Source: Hyphomicrobiales bacterium | Lineage (GTDB): Bacteria; Pseudomonadota; Alphaproteobacteria; Rhizobiales; Rhizobiaceae | Assembly: GCA_900469955.1 (NCBI GenBank) | Contig: UBYX01000022.1 | Span: 1-64,000, forward strand | Direction of reading: 5' to 3' | Length of the DNA stretch: 64,000 nucleotides | Part shown: in pieces, positions 35,483 through 45,938 of the stretch | Numbering within the stretch: the first letter of the stretch is position 1 | Layout: each line of letters starts with the position of its first letter | Program-made: the position numbers and the translations under genes | The notes under the pieces: model-generated | The model's database searches: none | Told to the model about the DNA's origin: nothing | What the model saw: only the letters and a program-made list of their open reading frames with translations

Positions 35483-36246
35483 CAAAGACCACCAACGCCC
35501 AGAACGACACCGCGACAACTGATGCGAAAAAGGCGAACGGCAAGGCGAAAATCGCCGCCATGGGCGATTTGCATGTACGGGAGAACAGCACGGTCTCCTA
35601 CAAGGAACTTTTCACCGAGATTTCCCAGGCCGCCGATATCCTCGTCCTGACCGGTGATCTGACCGATCTCGGCAAGGTCAAGGAGGCGGAGATCCTGGCC
35701 TCAGACCTTCGTTCCTGCTCGATTCCTATCGTCGGCGTGCTCGGCAATCACGACTATGAATGCGGCTGCGTGGAAGAAATCACACATATCCTGAAGGATG
35801 CCGGCGTTCATCTTCTGGAGGGGCAGGCGGTCGAGATCAACGGCGTCGGCTTTGCAGGCGTGAAGGGCTTTGCGGGCGGATTCGGCCGGCATATGCTCGG
35901 GTCTTTCGGAGAACCCGCAATCAAGGCCATGGTCTCTGAAAGCGTGGAAGAGACGATGCGGCTCGAAAACGCCCTCCGCCAGGTCCGTTCCGAGCGGGCC
36001 ATGGTCATTCTCCATTATGCGCCGATCCGGGAGACGGTCGCGGGAGAACCGGAGGAAATCTACCCGTTCCTCGGCTCTTCGCGTCTTGCAGAAACTATCG
36101 ACCGCTTTCCGGTCAAAGCCGTCGTGCACGGCCATGCGCATCGCGGCACTTATGAGGGCAAGACGCCAGGTGGTGCCCCGGTCTACAATGTCGCATCACA
36201 TATCGAGAAGCCGACGGGGAAACCGTACGCCTTGCTGGAGTTGTGA
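35479..36246 (+). CDS. Calcineurin-like metallophosphoesterase
   Basis: A protein of 255 residues. Metal-binding motifs in order: GDLH (Asp30, His32), GDLTD (Asp60), GNHD (Asn90, His91), a His in ILHYAPI near 182, and HGHAH near 213-217. This is the complete dinuclear metallophosphoesterase set. The N-terminal 22 residues are Thr/Asn/Lys-rich and probably flexible. The start is GTG at 35479, supported by AAGGAGGACC at 35465-35474, and overlaps the nucleotidyltransferase stop (GTGA). The substrate is unknown; tight coupling implies it acts with or against the nucleotidyltransferase. Confidence 0.9.
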   Translation: MTKTTNAQNDTATTDAKKANGKAKIAAMGDLHVRENSTVSYKELFTEISQAADILVLTGDLTDLGKVKEAEILASDLRSCSIPIVGVLGNHDYECGCVEEITHILKDAGVHLLEGQAVEINGVGFAGVKGFAGGFGRHMLGSFGEPAIKAMVSESVEETMRLENALRQVRSERAMVILHYAPIRETVAGEPEEIYPFLGSSRLAETIDRFPVKAVVHGHAHRGTYEGKTPGGAPVYNVASHIEKPTGKPYALLEL

Positions 36247-36384
36247 CGCATTGTTTTTCTGAAGGATGCCCATAGGAAAACCGCTCGGCGTTCCTCTCCC
36301 GGCGAGGGAAGAAAGCTGAATCGCGGGCAGCCCCCTCGAATTTGCGCATAGCCGGCACATCCATAGGCACCATATTCGCTCAAA

Positions 36385-36714
36385 TTAGGGAACGGGACGC
36401 ACGAACTCGTCTCCAGATTTTACATTCCAAACTAGGAAATCGCCTTCCGGGCTAATTGCCAGTCCGGTGATATTTGCCCGTTGAAATGCATCTTCTCGAG
36501 TCTTGTCGAAAACCCCAAGATTAACCGTAAGCGCGCCGTCAACAGCGCTGACCTCTTTATAGTCGTAATCGACAAGCCTGCCGTAACAGGTAATCTCGCC
36601 GCCCTCGATAATCAGTTCGCTGGAGGGAACGTTGGCTCCGACCCATCGCCCCTGCATCGCTGCCGGTAATGGAACATTGCGCTCTAATTGTTGCACTGTC
36701 GCTGCCACCTTCAA
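36385..36714 (-). CDS. Hypothetical protein (109 residues), somewhat AT-richer
   Basis: A soluble protein of 109 residues, largely predicted beta: MQGRWVGANVPSSELIIEGGEITCYGRLVDYDYKEVSAVDG and LVWNVKSGDEFVRPVP. I do not recognise the family; a small beta-barrel is possible. It lies 60 bases downstream of the lipoamide dehydrogenase gene on the same strand. Its base composition looks more AT-rich than its neighbours and its codon use is less biased, so it may have been acquired. The reading frame is convincing in residue pattern, but there is no strong independent support. Confidence 0.6.
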   Translation of the reverse strand: MKVAATVQQLERNVPLPAAMQGRWVGANVPSSELIIEGGEITCYGRLVDYDYKEVSAVDGALTVNLGVFDKTREDAFQRANITGLAISPEGDFLVWNVKSGDEFVRPVP

Positions 36715-36774
36715 GCCCCCCGTCCAATTTCATCCGACCTAGATAAGGGCTTGTGGAAGAACGGGCTATAACGC

Positions 36775-38172
36775 TCACACATGCAGCGCATGTCCGAGCG
36801 CCTTCAATGCCGCCTCGGCAAAAGCCTCCGACTGCGTAGGATGCGCATGTATGGTCCCGGCAATATCTTCCAGTCGCGCGCCCATTTCGACCGCGAGGGA
36901 AAAAGCGGCGGACAGCTCGGAAATTCCCGCGCCCACCCCCTGGATGCCGAGCACCAGGTGATTGTCGGCGCGCGCCACCACGCGCACGAAGCCTTCTTCC
37001 GCTGAAAGCGTCATCGCCCGGCCGTTGGCCGAGAAAGGAAACTGGCCGATCTTCACCTCGCGGCCCGCTGCCCTTGCCTCGTCCGGCGACAACCCCACCG
37101 AAACGATTTCCGGATCCGTGAAGCAGACCGCCGGGATGGCACCTTTGTCCCAGCTACGGCGTTTGCCCGAAACGATCTCCGCCACCATCTCGCCCTGGGC
37201 CATGGCCCGGTGCGCCAACATGGGCTCGCCGGTTACGTCGCCGATCGCGTAGATCCCGCGCATGGAGGTGCGGCATTGGTCGTCTATCCTGAGATACCTG
37301 CCGTCCATGTCGAGTTCGAGTTCCTCGCGTCCCCAGCCCTCGATCACCGGCTTGCGGCCAACCGTCACGAGCACCTTGTCGGCGACGATCCGCCTTTCCT
37401 CGCCGTCGGCCGCCTCGGCGAGCAGGGTTTCGCCGTTCGATGACATGCCCTTCACCTTGGTGCCGTGCAATACCTCGACACCCAGCGCCGAGAGCCGCTT
37501 CGCAACCGGTTGGGTAAGCTGGGTGTCGTAAAGCGGCAGGATGCGGTCGAGCGCTTCGACGATTGTCACCTTCGAGCCAAGTTTGGCAAAAGCGATCCCG
37601 AGCTCAAGGCCGATATACCCGGCGCCCACCACGGCGAGCTTTTCCGGCACCTGCGTCAACGACAGCGCACCGGTCGAAGAGATGACCTTGCCGCCGAACG
37701 GCAGCATCGGCAGCTCGACCGGTGCCGAGCCGGTTGCGATGATGACGTTTTCGGCACGGATAACCTGCTGGCCGGTCTCGGTCTCCACCTCCACCGTCTT
37801 GCCGTCGCGAAACCTCGCCCGGCCGACGACCATCTTCACGCCCGCCTTCTTCAGAAGGCCCGCGACGCCCATCGTCAGTCGGCCGGTGATGCCGTCCTTC
37901 CAGGCGATCGTTCTTCCGAAGTCGATGGTGGGATTCTCGGCCCGGATGCCCATGGCATTCCTGCCTGCGGCCATGGCGGCGGTCCTGTGAAAATCATCGG
38001 CCGCGTGGATCAGCGCCTTGGAAGGGATGCAGCCTATATTGAGGCAGGTGCCGCCGGGCTTCGCCATCTCGACGATAACGGTGTCGACCCCGAGCTGGCC
38101 GGCCCGAATGGCTGAGACATAGCCACCCGGACCGGCACCGATGACGAGAAGCTTGCAGGTGATTTCCTTCAT
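36775..38172 (-). CDS. lpdV: Dihydrolipoyl dehydrogenase, E3 of branched-chain keto acid dehydrogenase
   Basis: A flavoprotein of 465 residues. The FAD motif VIGAGPGGYVSAIRAGQLG leads into the redox disulfide Cys43/Cys48 (GGTCLNIGCIPSK). The NAD motif is VVGAGYIGLELG and the catalytic C-terminal motif HAHPTQSEAFAEA. It reoxidises the lipoyl arm of E2 with NAD+. It is the last gene of the bkd operon, 15 bases after E2, so it is the dedicated E3 (LpdV type), though it could also serve other complexes. Confidence 0.95.
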   Translation of the reverse strand: MKEITCKLLVIGAGPGGYVSAIRAGQLGVDTVIVEMAKPGGTCLNIGCIPSKALIHAADDFHRTAAMAAGRNAMGIRAENPTIDFGRTIAWKDGITGRLTMGVAGLLKKAGVKMVVGRARFRDGKTVEVETETGQQVIRAENVIIATGSAPVELPMLPFGGKVISSTGALSLTQVPEKLAVVGAGYIGLELGIAFAKLGSKVTIVEALDRILPLYDTQLTQPVAKRLSALGVEVLHGTKVKGMSSNGETLLAEAADGEERRIVADKVLVTVGRKPVIEGWGREELELDMDGRYLRIDDQCRTSMRGIYAIGDVTGEPMLAHRAMAQGEMVAEIVSGKRRSWDKGAIPAVCFTDPEIVSVGLSPDEARAAGREVKIGQFPFSANGRAMTLSAEEGFVRVVARADNHLVLGIQGVGAGISELSAAFSLAVEMGARLEDIAGTIHAHPTQSEAFAEAALKALGHALHV

Positions 38173-38187
38173 TGTTCTTTTCCCACC

Positions 38188-39489
38188 TCACTCCTCGACG
38201 AATATCAGCGCTGGCGTTTCCAGAAGCGCCTTCAACCGCTGCACGAAGGTTGCGGCATCCCAGCCGTCGACCACTCTGTGGTCGAAACTGGAAGACAGGT
38301 TCATCATCTTGCGCGGCACGAATTGCGTCCCGTCCCAATGCGGGCGGATCGCGAGCTTGTTGACGCCGACGATCGCCACTTCCGGATGGTTGATGACCGG
38401 GGTCGAGACGATGCCGCCCATGGCGCCGAGCGAGCTGATCGTGATGGTCGAGCCCGTCAGCTCCTCCCGCTGCGCCGTACCGTTCTTCGCCGCATCGCTC
38501 AAGCGTGCCATCTCGCGGGCGCAGTCGAAGATATCGCGGGCTTCGGCATGCTTGACGACCGGCACGACAAGCCCGGCCGGGGTCTGTGCCGCAATTCCGA
38601 TATGCACGCCGCCGAACCGGCGGATGAAGCCGGCCTCATCATCGAAATGGGCGTTAATCCCCGGTTGCTCGGCGACCGCCTTTACCATGGCCCGCATCAG
38701 GAACGGCAAGATGGTGAGCTTCGGTTTGCCGGGTTTCAGGCTTGCATTCATGCGGGCGCGCAACTCTTCGAGCGCGGTCATGTCCACCTCCTCCACATAG
38801 GTGATGTGGGGAATGCGGGATTTCGCGAGCGCCATCTTCTCCGCGATGCGGCGGCGCAGGCCGACGACCTTGATGTCCTGGACGCTCTTGTTCGGCTGCA
38901 GGCCGGCCGCGATGCCCGGACCGCTCTCGCGGCTGAGATATGTATCGAGATCCTCGTGGGTGATGCGCCCTGCCGGACCGGTTCCCGAGACCTGACGCAG
39001 GTCGATACCTGCCTCCCTGGCGCGCAGACGGACGGCGGGAGAGCCAAGCGGCTTCTCGCCTTCGGCGCGGGGAGCCCCATGAGCGGCACCAGCGGTTTTG
39101 GGCGCCCCGACCGAAACCCGTTCGAGCGGGGCAATCTGCAGAGCCGGTTTGGGCTTTTCCGCCGCTGGCTCCTGTTTCTGCTCCATCGAAAGCGGCTCGG
39201 GCTGGGATGCGGGGATCTCCGCCTCCGGTTCTTCGTCGCTTTCGTCGCCCGCGGTTTTGATTTTGAGAATAATGGTTCCCGTGGCGATCACGTCGCCCAC
39301 CTCGCCGTGCCGCCAGGTCACCTCGCCTTCGACGGGAGACGGGATCTCGACGGTCGCCTTGCCGGTCATCACGGCAGCGAGCACCATATCCTCACGTACG
39401 AGGTCGCCGACATTGACATGCCATTCCACGAGCTCGGCTTCCGCGACCCCTTCGCCGACATCCGGCAATTTTATGATGCGTTCGCCCAT
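38188..39489 (-). CDS. bkdB: Branched-chain alpha-keto acid dehydrogenase E2 (dihydrolipoyl acyltransferase)
   Basis: A protein of 433 residues. One N-terminal lipoyl domain (about 1-80, lipoylated Lys44 in MTGKATVEIPSP) is joined by an acidic Pro/Glu linker to the peripheral-subunit-binding domain near 149-185 (AVRLRAREAGIDLRQVSGTGPAGRITHEDLDTYL). The catalytic domain to the C-terminus carries SSFDHRVVDGWDAA, the active-site His/Asp motif. It transfers branched acyl groups to CoA and forms the core of the complex. It is 1 base from the E1 beta stop and 15 bases before lpdV. Confidence 0.95.
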   Translation of the reverse strand: MGERIIKLPDVGEGVAEAELVEWHVNVGDLVREDMVLAAVMTGKATVEIPSPVEGEVTWRHGEVGDVIATGTIILKIKTAGDESDEEPEAEIPASQPEPLSMEQKQEPAAEKPKPALQIAPLERVSVGAPKTAGAAHGAPRAEGEKPLGSPAVRLRAREAGIDLRQVSGTGPAGRITHEDLDTYLSRESGPGIAAGLQPNKSVQDIKVVGLRRRIAEKMALAKSRIPHITYVEEVDMTALEELRARMNASLKPGKPKLTILPFLMRAMVKAVAEQPGINAHFDDEAGFIRRFGGVHIGIAAQTPAGLVVPVVKHAEARDIFDCAREMARLSDAAKNGTAQREELTGSTITISSLGAMGGIVSTPVINHPEVAIVGVNKLAIRPHWDGTQFVPRKMMNLSSSFDHRVVDGWDAATFVQRLKALLETPALIFVEE

Positions 39490-39490
39490 C

Positions 39491-40504
39491 TCAGGCCTCC
39501 ATCATTTCGCGCAGCGCCTGGCCGACGCGGGCCGGCCCCGGGAAATAGTCCCATTCCTGCGCGTGCGGATAAGGCGTATCCCAGCCCGCGACGCGCACGA
39601 CGGGGGCTTCGAGGTGGTAGAAACAATGCTCCTGCACCAGCGCCGCCAGTTCCCCGCCGAAACCGGAGGTCAGCGTCGCCTCATGCACCACCATGCAGCG
39701 GCCGGTCTTCTTCACCGATTCCACGATGGTTTCGAGATCGAGCGGCATCAGCGTGCGCAGGTCGATGATCTCCGCATCGATGCCGGTCTCCTCCGCCGTT
39801 GCTTCGGCCACATGCACCATGGTGCCGTAGGCGAGGATGGTAACCGCGGATCCTTTCCGCCGGACGACCGCCTTGCCGAGCGGCACGGAATAGTGTTCCG
39901 CCGGCACCTCGCCCAGCGGATGGCCCGCCCACGAAGTCACCGGCCGGTCGTGATGACCGTCGAACGGGCCGTTGTAGAGCCGCTTCGGTTCGAGGAAGAT
40001 CACCGGATCCGGATTCTCGATCGAGGAAATCAGCAGGCCTTTGGCATCGTAGGGATTGGAGGGCACCACCACCTGCAGGCCGCAGACATGGGTAAACAGG
40101 GCCTCGGGGCTCTGGCTGTGGGTCTGGCCGCCGAATATGCCGCCCCCGGTCGGCATCCGCACCACCATTCCGCAGGTGAATTCCCCGTTGGAGCGATAGC
40201 GCAGCCGCGCCGCCTCCTGGGTGAGCTGGTCGTAGGCCGGGTACATGTAGTCCGCGAACTGGATCTCGATGCAGGGTTTCAATCCGTAGGCCGCCATGCC
40301 GATCGCCGTGCCGACGATGCCGGATTCATTGATCGGTGCGTCGAAACAGCGCGTCTTGCCGTACTTCTGCTGGAGCCCCTGCGTGCACCGAAAAACACCG
40401 CCGAAGTAACCTACATCCTCGCCGAACACGACCACATTGTCGTCGCGCTCCATCGACACGTCGATGGCGCTGCGGATCGCCTCGATCATCGTCATGCGAG
40501 CCAT
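39491..40504 (-). CDS. bkdA2: Branched-chain alpha-keto acid dehydrogenase E1 beta subunit
   Basis: A thiamine-diphosphate-dependent transketolase-type beta subunit of 337 residues. MTMIEAIRSAIDVSMERDDNVVVFGEDVGYFGGVFRCTQGL contains the conserved Glu that activates TPP, and the C-terminus ends with AGWDTPYPHAQEWDYFPGPARV. With the alpha subunit it decarboxylates keto acids of Val, Leu and Ile. The start at 40504 has GGAGG six bases upstream; an 11-residue extension is rejected. A RIME-like palindrome separates it from the alpha-subunit gene. Confidence 0.95.
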   Translation of the reverse strand: MARMTMIEAIRSAIDVSMERDDNVVVFGEDVGYFGGVFRCTQGLQQKYGKTRCFDAPINESGIVGTAIGMAAYGLKPCIEIQFADYMYPAYDQLTQEAARLRYRSNGEFTCGMVVRMPTGGGIFGGQTHSQSPEALFTHVCGLQVVVPSNPYDAKGLLISSIENPDPVIFLEPKRLYNGPFDGHHDRPVTSWAGHPLGEVPAEHYSVPLGKAVVRRKGSAVTILAYGTMVHVAEATAEETGIDAEIIDLRTLMPLDLETIVESVKKTGRCMVVHEATLTSGFGGELAALVQEHCFYHLEAPVVRVAGWDTPYPHAQEWDYFPGPARVGQALREMMEA

Positions 40505-40540
40505 GAGCGGGCCTCCATAATGTCGGCGCAGGAGCAAGTG

Positions 40541-40712
40541 CCCCCCTCACCCGGCCTCCGCTTCGCTCGGCCACCCTCTCCCCGCTGGGGAGAGGAGAAT
40601 CGGCGCCGCAATGCCTTCTCGTGTTTCCGTTGGAGAGAGAGGTGGCGGAAACGCCGCGGCGATTCCGCTTCTCCCCCACGGGGAGAAGATGCCGGCAGGC
40701 GGATGAGGGGGA
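40541..40712. repeat. RIME-like palindromic intergenic element inside the bkd operon
   Basis: The ends are inverted: CCCCCTCA (40542-40549) and TGAGGGGG (40704-40711). Inside are two 9-bp perfect hairpins, CCTCTCCCC-GCT-GGGGAGAGG (40575-40595) and CTTCTCCCC-CAC-GGGGAGAAG (40668-40688). This mosaic architecture is that of the rhizobial RIME/IME elements. It occupies most of the 238 bp between the E1 alpha and E1 beta genes and would be transcribed as stable hairpins. Confidence 0.8.
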
Positions 40713-40742
40713 GCCACGATCGAAGACTTAACTCTTTCATCC

Positions 40743-42796
<2,054 letters not shown>

Positions 42797-42808
42797 CCTC
42801 ACCTCTCC

Positions 42809-43939
42809 TCAGTTCGCCAGACCGCGGGCGATGATGATCTTCTGGATATCGGACGTGCCTTCGTAGATCTGGCAGACGCGGACATCGCGATAGATGCGCT
42901 CGACCGGGAAATCCGAGATATAGCCATAGCCCCCGAGCGTCTGGATCGCCTCGGAGCACACCTTCTCGGCCATTTCAGAGGCGAAGAGCTTCGCCATGCA
43001 GGCTTCGTCGAGGCAGGGTTCGCCGCGATCCTTCAACCGCGCCGCATGCAGCACGAGCTGACGCGCCGCCTCGATCTGGGTCTTTGCTTCCGCAAGGCGG
43101 AAAGCGATCGCCTGATGCTCGAGCAGCAGCTTTCCAAAGGTCTTGCGCTCCTTGGCATAGGTGAGCGCCACGTCGAAGGCTGCCTGGGCCATCCCGACGC
43201 ATTGGGCGGCAATGCCGATGCGTCCCGCCTCCAAACCGGAAAGTGCGATCCTGAGCCCGGCCCCTTCCGCACCGATCCGCTGACTTTCGGGGATGCGCAG
43301 GTTATCGAACATCAGCGCCGCCGTGTCGGAGGCCTTCTGGCCGAGTTTGTCCTCGACCTTGGAAATCGAAAAGCCGGGAACATCCGTGGAGGTGACGAAA
43401 GCCGAGATGCCGCGTTTGCCGGCGGAAGGGTCTGTGACGGCGAAGATGATGACGGTGCCGGCGATCTTGCCGGACGTGATGAACATCTTCGAGCCGTTGA
43501 TGACGTAGTCGCTGCCGTCCTTCGTAGCCCGGGTTCGGATTGCCGCCGCGTCGGAGCCCGTATCAGCTTCCGTCAGTGCGAAAGCGCCGATATGCCGGCC
43601 CTCCGCGAGCGGCCGCAGGAACTTTTCCTTCTGGTCGCCGGAGGCATGGGCGTCGAGCAGAGAACAGACCGGCGAATTGTGGACGCTGACGAGCGTCGAG
43701 ACCGCCCCGTCGCCGGCGGCAATTTCCATCAGGGCGCTCGCATAGGCGACGTAGGAGCAGCCGACGCCGCCCCACTCCTCGCTCGTGCGCATGCCAAGAA
43801 AACCCAGTTCGCCAAGCTGTCGCAGCACCTCGGGCTCGATCGCGTGCGCTCTCTCGCGCGCCGCCGCACCGGGCTTCAGTACCTCGCGGGAAAACTCCGC
43901 GGCTGTCGAACGGATGAGCTCCTCCTCATCGGTCAGCAT
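42809..43939 (-). CDS. Acyl-CoA dehydrogenase, probably short/branched-chain specific
   Basis: A flavoenzyme of 376 residues. The signature sequences are FALTEADTGSDAAAIRTRA and the C-terminal TLGGYGYISDFPVERIYRDVRVCQIYEGTSDIQ, with catalytic Glu in YEGTSDIQ (about residue 364). It introduces the 2,3 double bond into acyl-CoA and passes electrons to ETF. Gene order (this gene, an HSD10-like dehydrogenase, then bkdA1A2B-lpdV) indicates 2-methylbutanoyl- or isobutyryl-CoA as substrate. First gene of the operon; GAGGAGG lies just before the ATG. Confidence 0.93.
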   Translation of the reverse strand: MLTDEEELIRSTAAEFSREVLKPGAAARERAHAIEPEVLRQLGELGFLGMRTSEEWGGVGCSYVAYASALMEIAAGDGAVSTLVSVHNSPVCSLLDAHASGDQKEKFLRPLAEGRHIGAFALTEADTGSDAAAIRTRATKDGSDYVINGSKMFITSGKIAGTVIIFAVTDPSAGKRGISAFVTSTDVPGFSISKVEDKLGQKASDTAALMFDNLRIPESQRIGAEGAGLRIALSGLEAGRIGIAAQCVGMAQAAFDVALTYAKERKTFGKLLLEHQAIAFRLAEAKTQIEAARQLVLHAARLKDRGEPCLDEACMAKLFASEMAEKVCSEAIQTLGGYGYISDFPVERIYRDVRVCQIYEGTSDIQKIIIARGLAN

Positions 43940-44068
43940 GCAAAGATCTCCTCCTCGAAACCGTCTGCATTTCCTCTAATCTAGAGCCGGAATCGCCGGC
44001 GGGCCACTCCCGCGAACTTGTTATTTGTTGCTCATTTCAGCAATTTTATTGCGCGACCGCAGGACGAT

Positions 44069-44093
44069 GGAACTTGCAGGCCCTTCGGCCGTT
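44069..44093 (+). promoter_or_regulatory. Candidate EcfG/RpoE2 promoter of treZ-treY
   Basis: GGAAC (44069-44073), 18 bases ending CCG, TT (44092-44093), 33 bases before the treZ ATG. It matches the general-stress consensus; trehalose genes are known RpoE2 targets in rhizobia. Confidence 0.7.
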
Positions 44094-44126
44094 TGCCGGT
44101 CTCTTTTAATGAGGGGCTGATCAATA

Positions 44127-45938
44127 ATGTCGGACGTCAACGCCGCCGCCGAATTCCGGGCTTTTCCGAAATCATGGGGAGCCGAATATGTCGCCGCCGG
44201 CGAGGTACGTTTTCGCTTGTGGGCACCGGGCCAGGAAACTGTCGCGCTTCGGCTGGATGGGGACGACACCGAGATGACCCGCACCGACGACGGCTGGTTT
44301 GAGCTGCTTGCCACGGGCATCGCGCCGGGTGTGGAATACAGCTACGTTCTCGCCAACGGCACGACGGTCCCGGATCCCGCCTCGCGCGGCCAGAAGGATG
44401 ACGTCAACGGCCCCTCGCTGGTCATCGATCCAACCAGTTACGCCTGGCAGAACACCGACTGGAAGGGCCGCCCCTGGGAAGAGACGGTCGTCTACGAACT
44501 TCACATTGGCACCTTCACCAAGGAAGGCACCTTTCGCGCCGCGATCGAAAAGCTTCCCTATCTGGTCGAGCTTGGTGTCACCATGATCGAGGTCATGCCC
44601 GTCGCCCATTTCGGCGGCAACCGCGGCTGGGGTTATGACGGCGTGCTGCTCTATGCGCCGCACGCGGCCTATGGCGCGCCGGAGGATTTCAAGGCCTTCA
44701 TCGATGCGGCGCACGGCCATGGCCTTTCAGTCGTGCTGGATATCGTGCTCAACCACTTCGGGCCGGAAGGAAACTATCTGCCACTGCTTGCCCCGACTTT
44801 TTTCCATGAGGAAAAAAATACGCCCTGGGGTGCGGCGATCGCCTACGACGTCGAGCCTGCGCGGCGGTACATCGTGGAGAACGCCCTGTATTGGCTGGAG
44901 GAATTCAACCTCGACGGCCTGCGCTTCGACGCGATCGACCAGATCGAGGATCCTTCGGAAAAGCATGTCCTTATCGAGATCGCCGAGCGCATCCGCGCCG
45001 AGATCGCTGAGCGGCCGATCCATCTGACGACGGAGGATTCGCGCAACGTCATTTTCCTCCATCCGCGCGACGACGACGGCAATGCGCCGCTCTTCACCGG
45101 CGAATGGAACGACGATTTTCACAACGCCGCCCATGTCTTTGCGACCGGCGAGACCCATGCCTATTACAAGGATTTCGCCAAGGACCCGGAAAAGCTGGTC
45201 GCCCGGGTACTCGCGGAAGGTTTTGCCTATCAGGGCGAAGTTTCGCCGCAGAACGGCAAGAAGCGCGGCGTCAAAAGCATCGACCAGCCACCTGTCGCCT
45301 TTGTGGACTTCATCCAGAACCACGACCAGGTGGGCAATCGGGCACAGGGCGAAAGGCTGATTTCACTCGCCGGCCCTGACAGAACGAAGGTGCTGCTCGC
45401 GACGCTGCTGCTTTCGCCCCATATCCCGCTTCTTTTCATGGGCGAGGAATATGGCGAGACCAACCCGTTCCTGTTCTTCACGGACTTCCACGGCGATCTG
45501 GCGAAGATCGTGCGCGAAGGTCGCCGCAAGGAATTCGAGGGCCATGCCGGCCACGAGGGCGATACGGTGCCCGATCCCAACGCCAAAAAGACCTTCGACG
45601 TCTGCAAGCTGGACTGGAAGAAGCTTGAAATGGAGGACGGCGGGGACTGGCTGGCGCTGACCAAGGAATTGTTGGATATTCGCAAGCGGCATATCGTGCC
45701 GCTGCTTGGATCGGCGGGTGGCCGCAGCGGCAAGGTGGTGAAGACGGACAAGGGCTTTCTCGCCGTTTCCTGGAGCTTCCCGAAAGGAACGCTCTCCTTG
45801 GCTCTCAACATCGGCGAAAAGGCTCAAGACCTGCCGGAGCAGCCGGGCAAGGCGATCTTCGCCTGGCCTGAAGCGGAAAAGCGCCTGCCGCCAAACTCGG
45901 TATTGGTCAGCGTCGAACCCGCGGGAGAGGCTGTATGA
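44127..45938 (+). CDS. treZ: Malto-oligosyltrehalose trehalohydrolase
   Basis: A GH13 enzyme of 603 residues that releases trehalose from maltooligosyl-trehalose made by TreY. An N-terminal carbohydrate-binding-like domain (RFRLWAPGQETVALRL) precedes the catalytic barrel. The barrel has VVYELHIGTFTKEGTF, nucleophile Asp268 (DGLRFDAIDQI), acid/base Glu303 (HLTTEDSRN) and FVDFIQNHDQVGNRAQGERL. The stop overlaps the treY ATG by 4 bases. No treX debranching gene or glycogen gene is adjacent. The EcfG-type promoter predicts osmotic/starvation induction. Confidence 0.97.
   Translation: MSDVNAAAEFRAFPKSWGAEYVAAGEVRFRLWAPGQETVALRLDGDDTEMTRTDDGWFELLATGIAPGVEYSYVLANGTTVPDPASRGQKDDVNGPSLVIDPTSYAWQNTDWKGRPWEETVVYELHIGTFTKEGTFRAAIEKLPYLVELGVTMIEVMPVAHFGGNRGWGYDGVLLYAPHAAYGAPEDFKAFIDAAHGHGLSVVLDIVLNHFGPEGNYLPLLAPTFFHEEKNTPWGAAIAYDVEPARRYIVENALYWLEEFNLDGLRFDAIDQIEDPSEKHVLIEIAERIRAEIAERPIHLTTEDSRNVIFLHPRDDDGNAPLFTGEWNDDFHNAAHVFATGETHAYYKDFAKDPEKLVARVLAEGFAYQGEVSPQNGKKRGVKSIDQPPVAFVDFIQNHDQVGNRAQGERLISLAGPDRTKVLLATLLLSPHIPLLFMGEEYGETNPFLFFTDFHGDLAKIVREGRRKEFEGHAGHEGDTVPDPNAKKTFDVCKLDWKKLEMEDGGDWLALTKELLDIRKRHIVPLLGSAGGRSGKVVKTDKGFLAVSWSFPKGTLSLALNIGEKAQDLPEQPGKAIFAWPEAEKRLPPNSVLVSVEPAGEAV

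Noticed and set aside
34613-36246. Nucleotidyltransferase-phosphoesterase pair as a classical toxin-antitoxin module
   Set aside because: No HEPN, AbiEi-like or small antitoxin partner is present, and both proteins look like full enzymes under a stress promoter.
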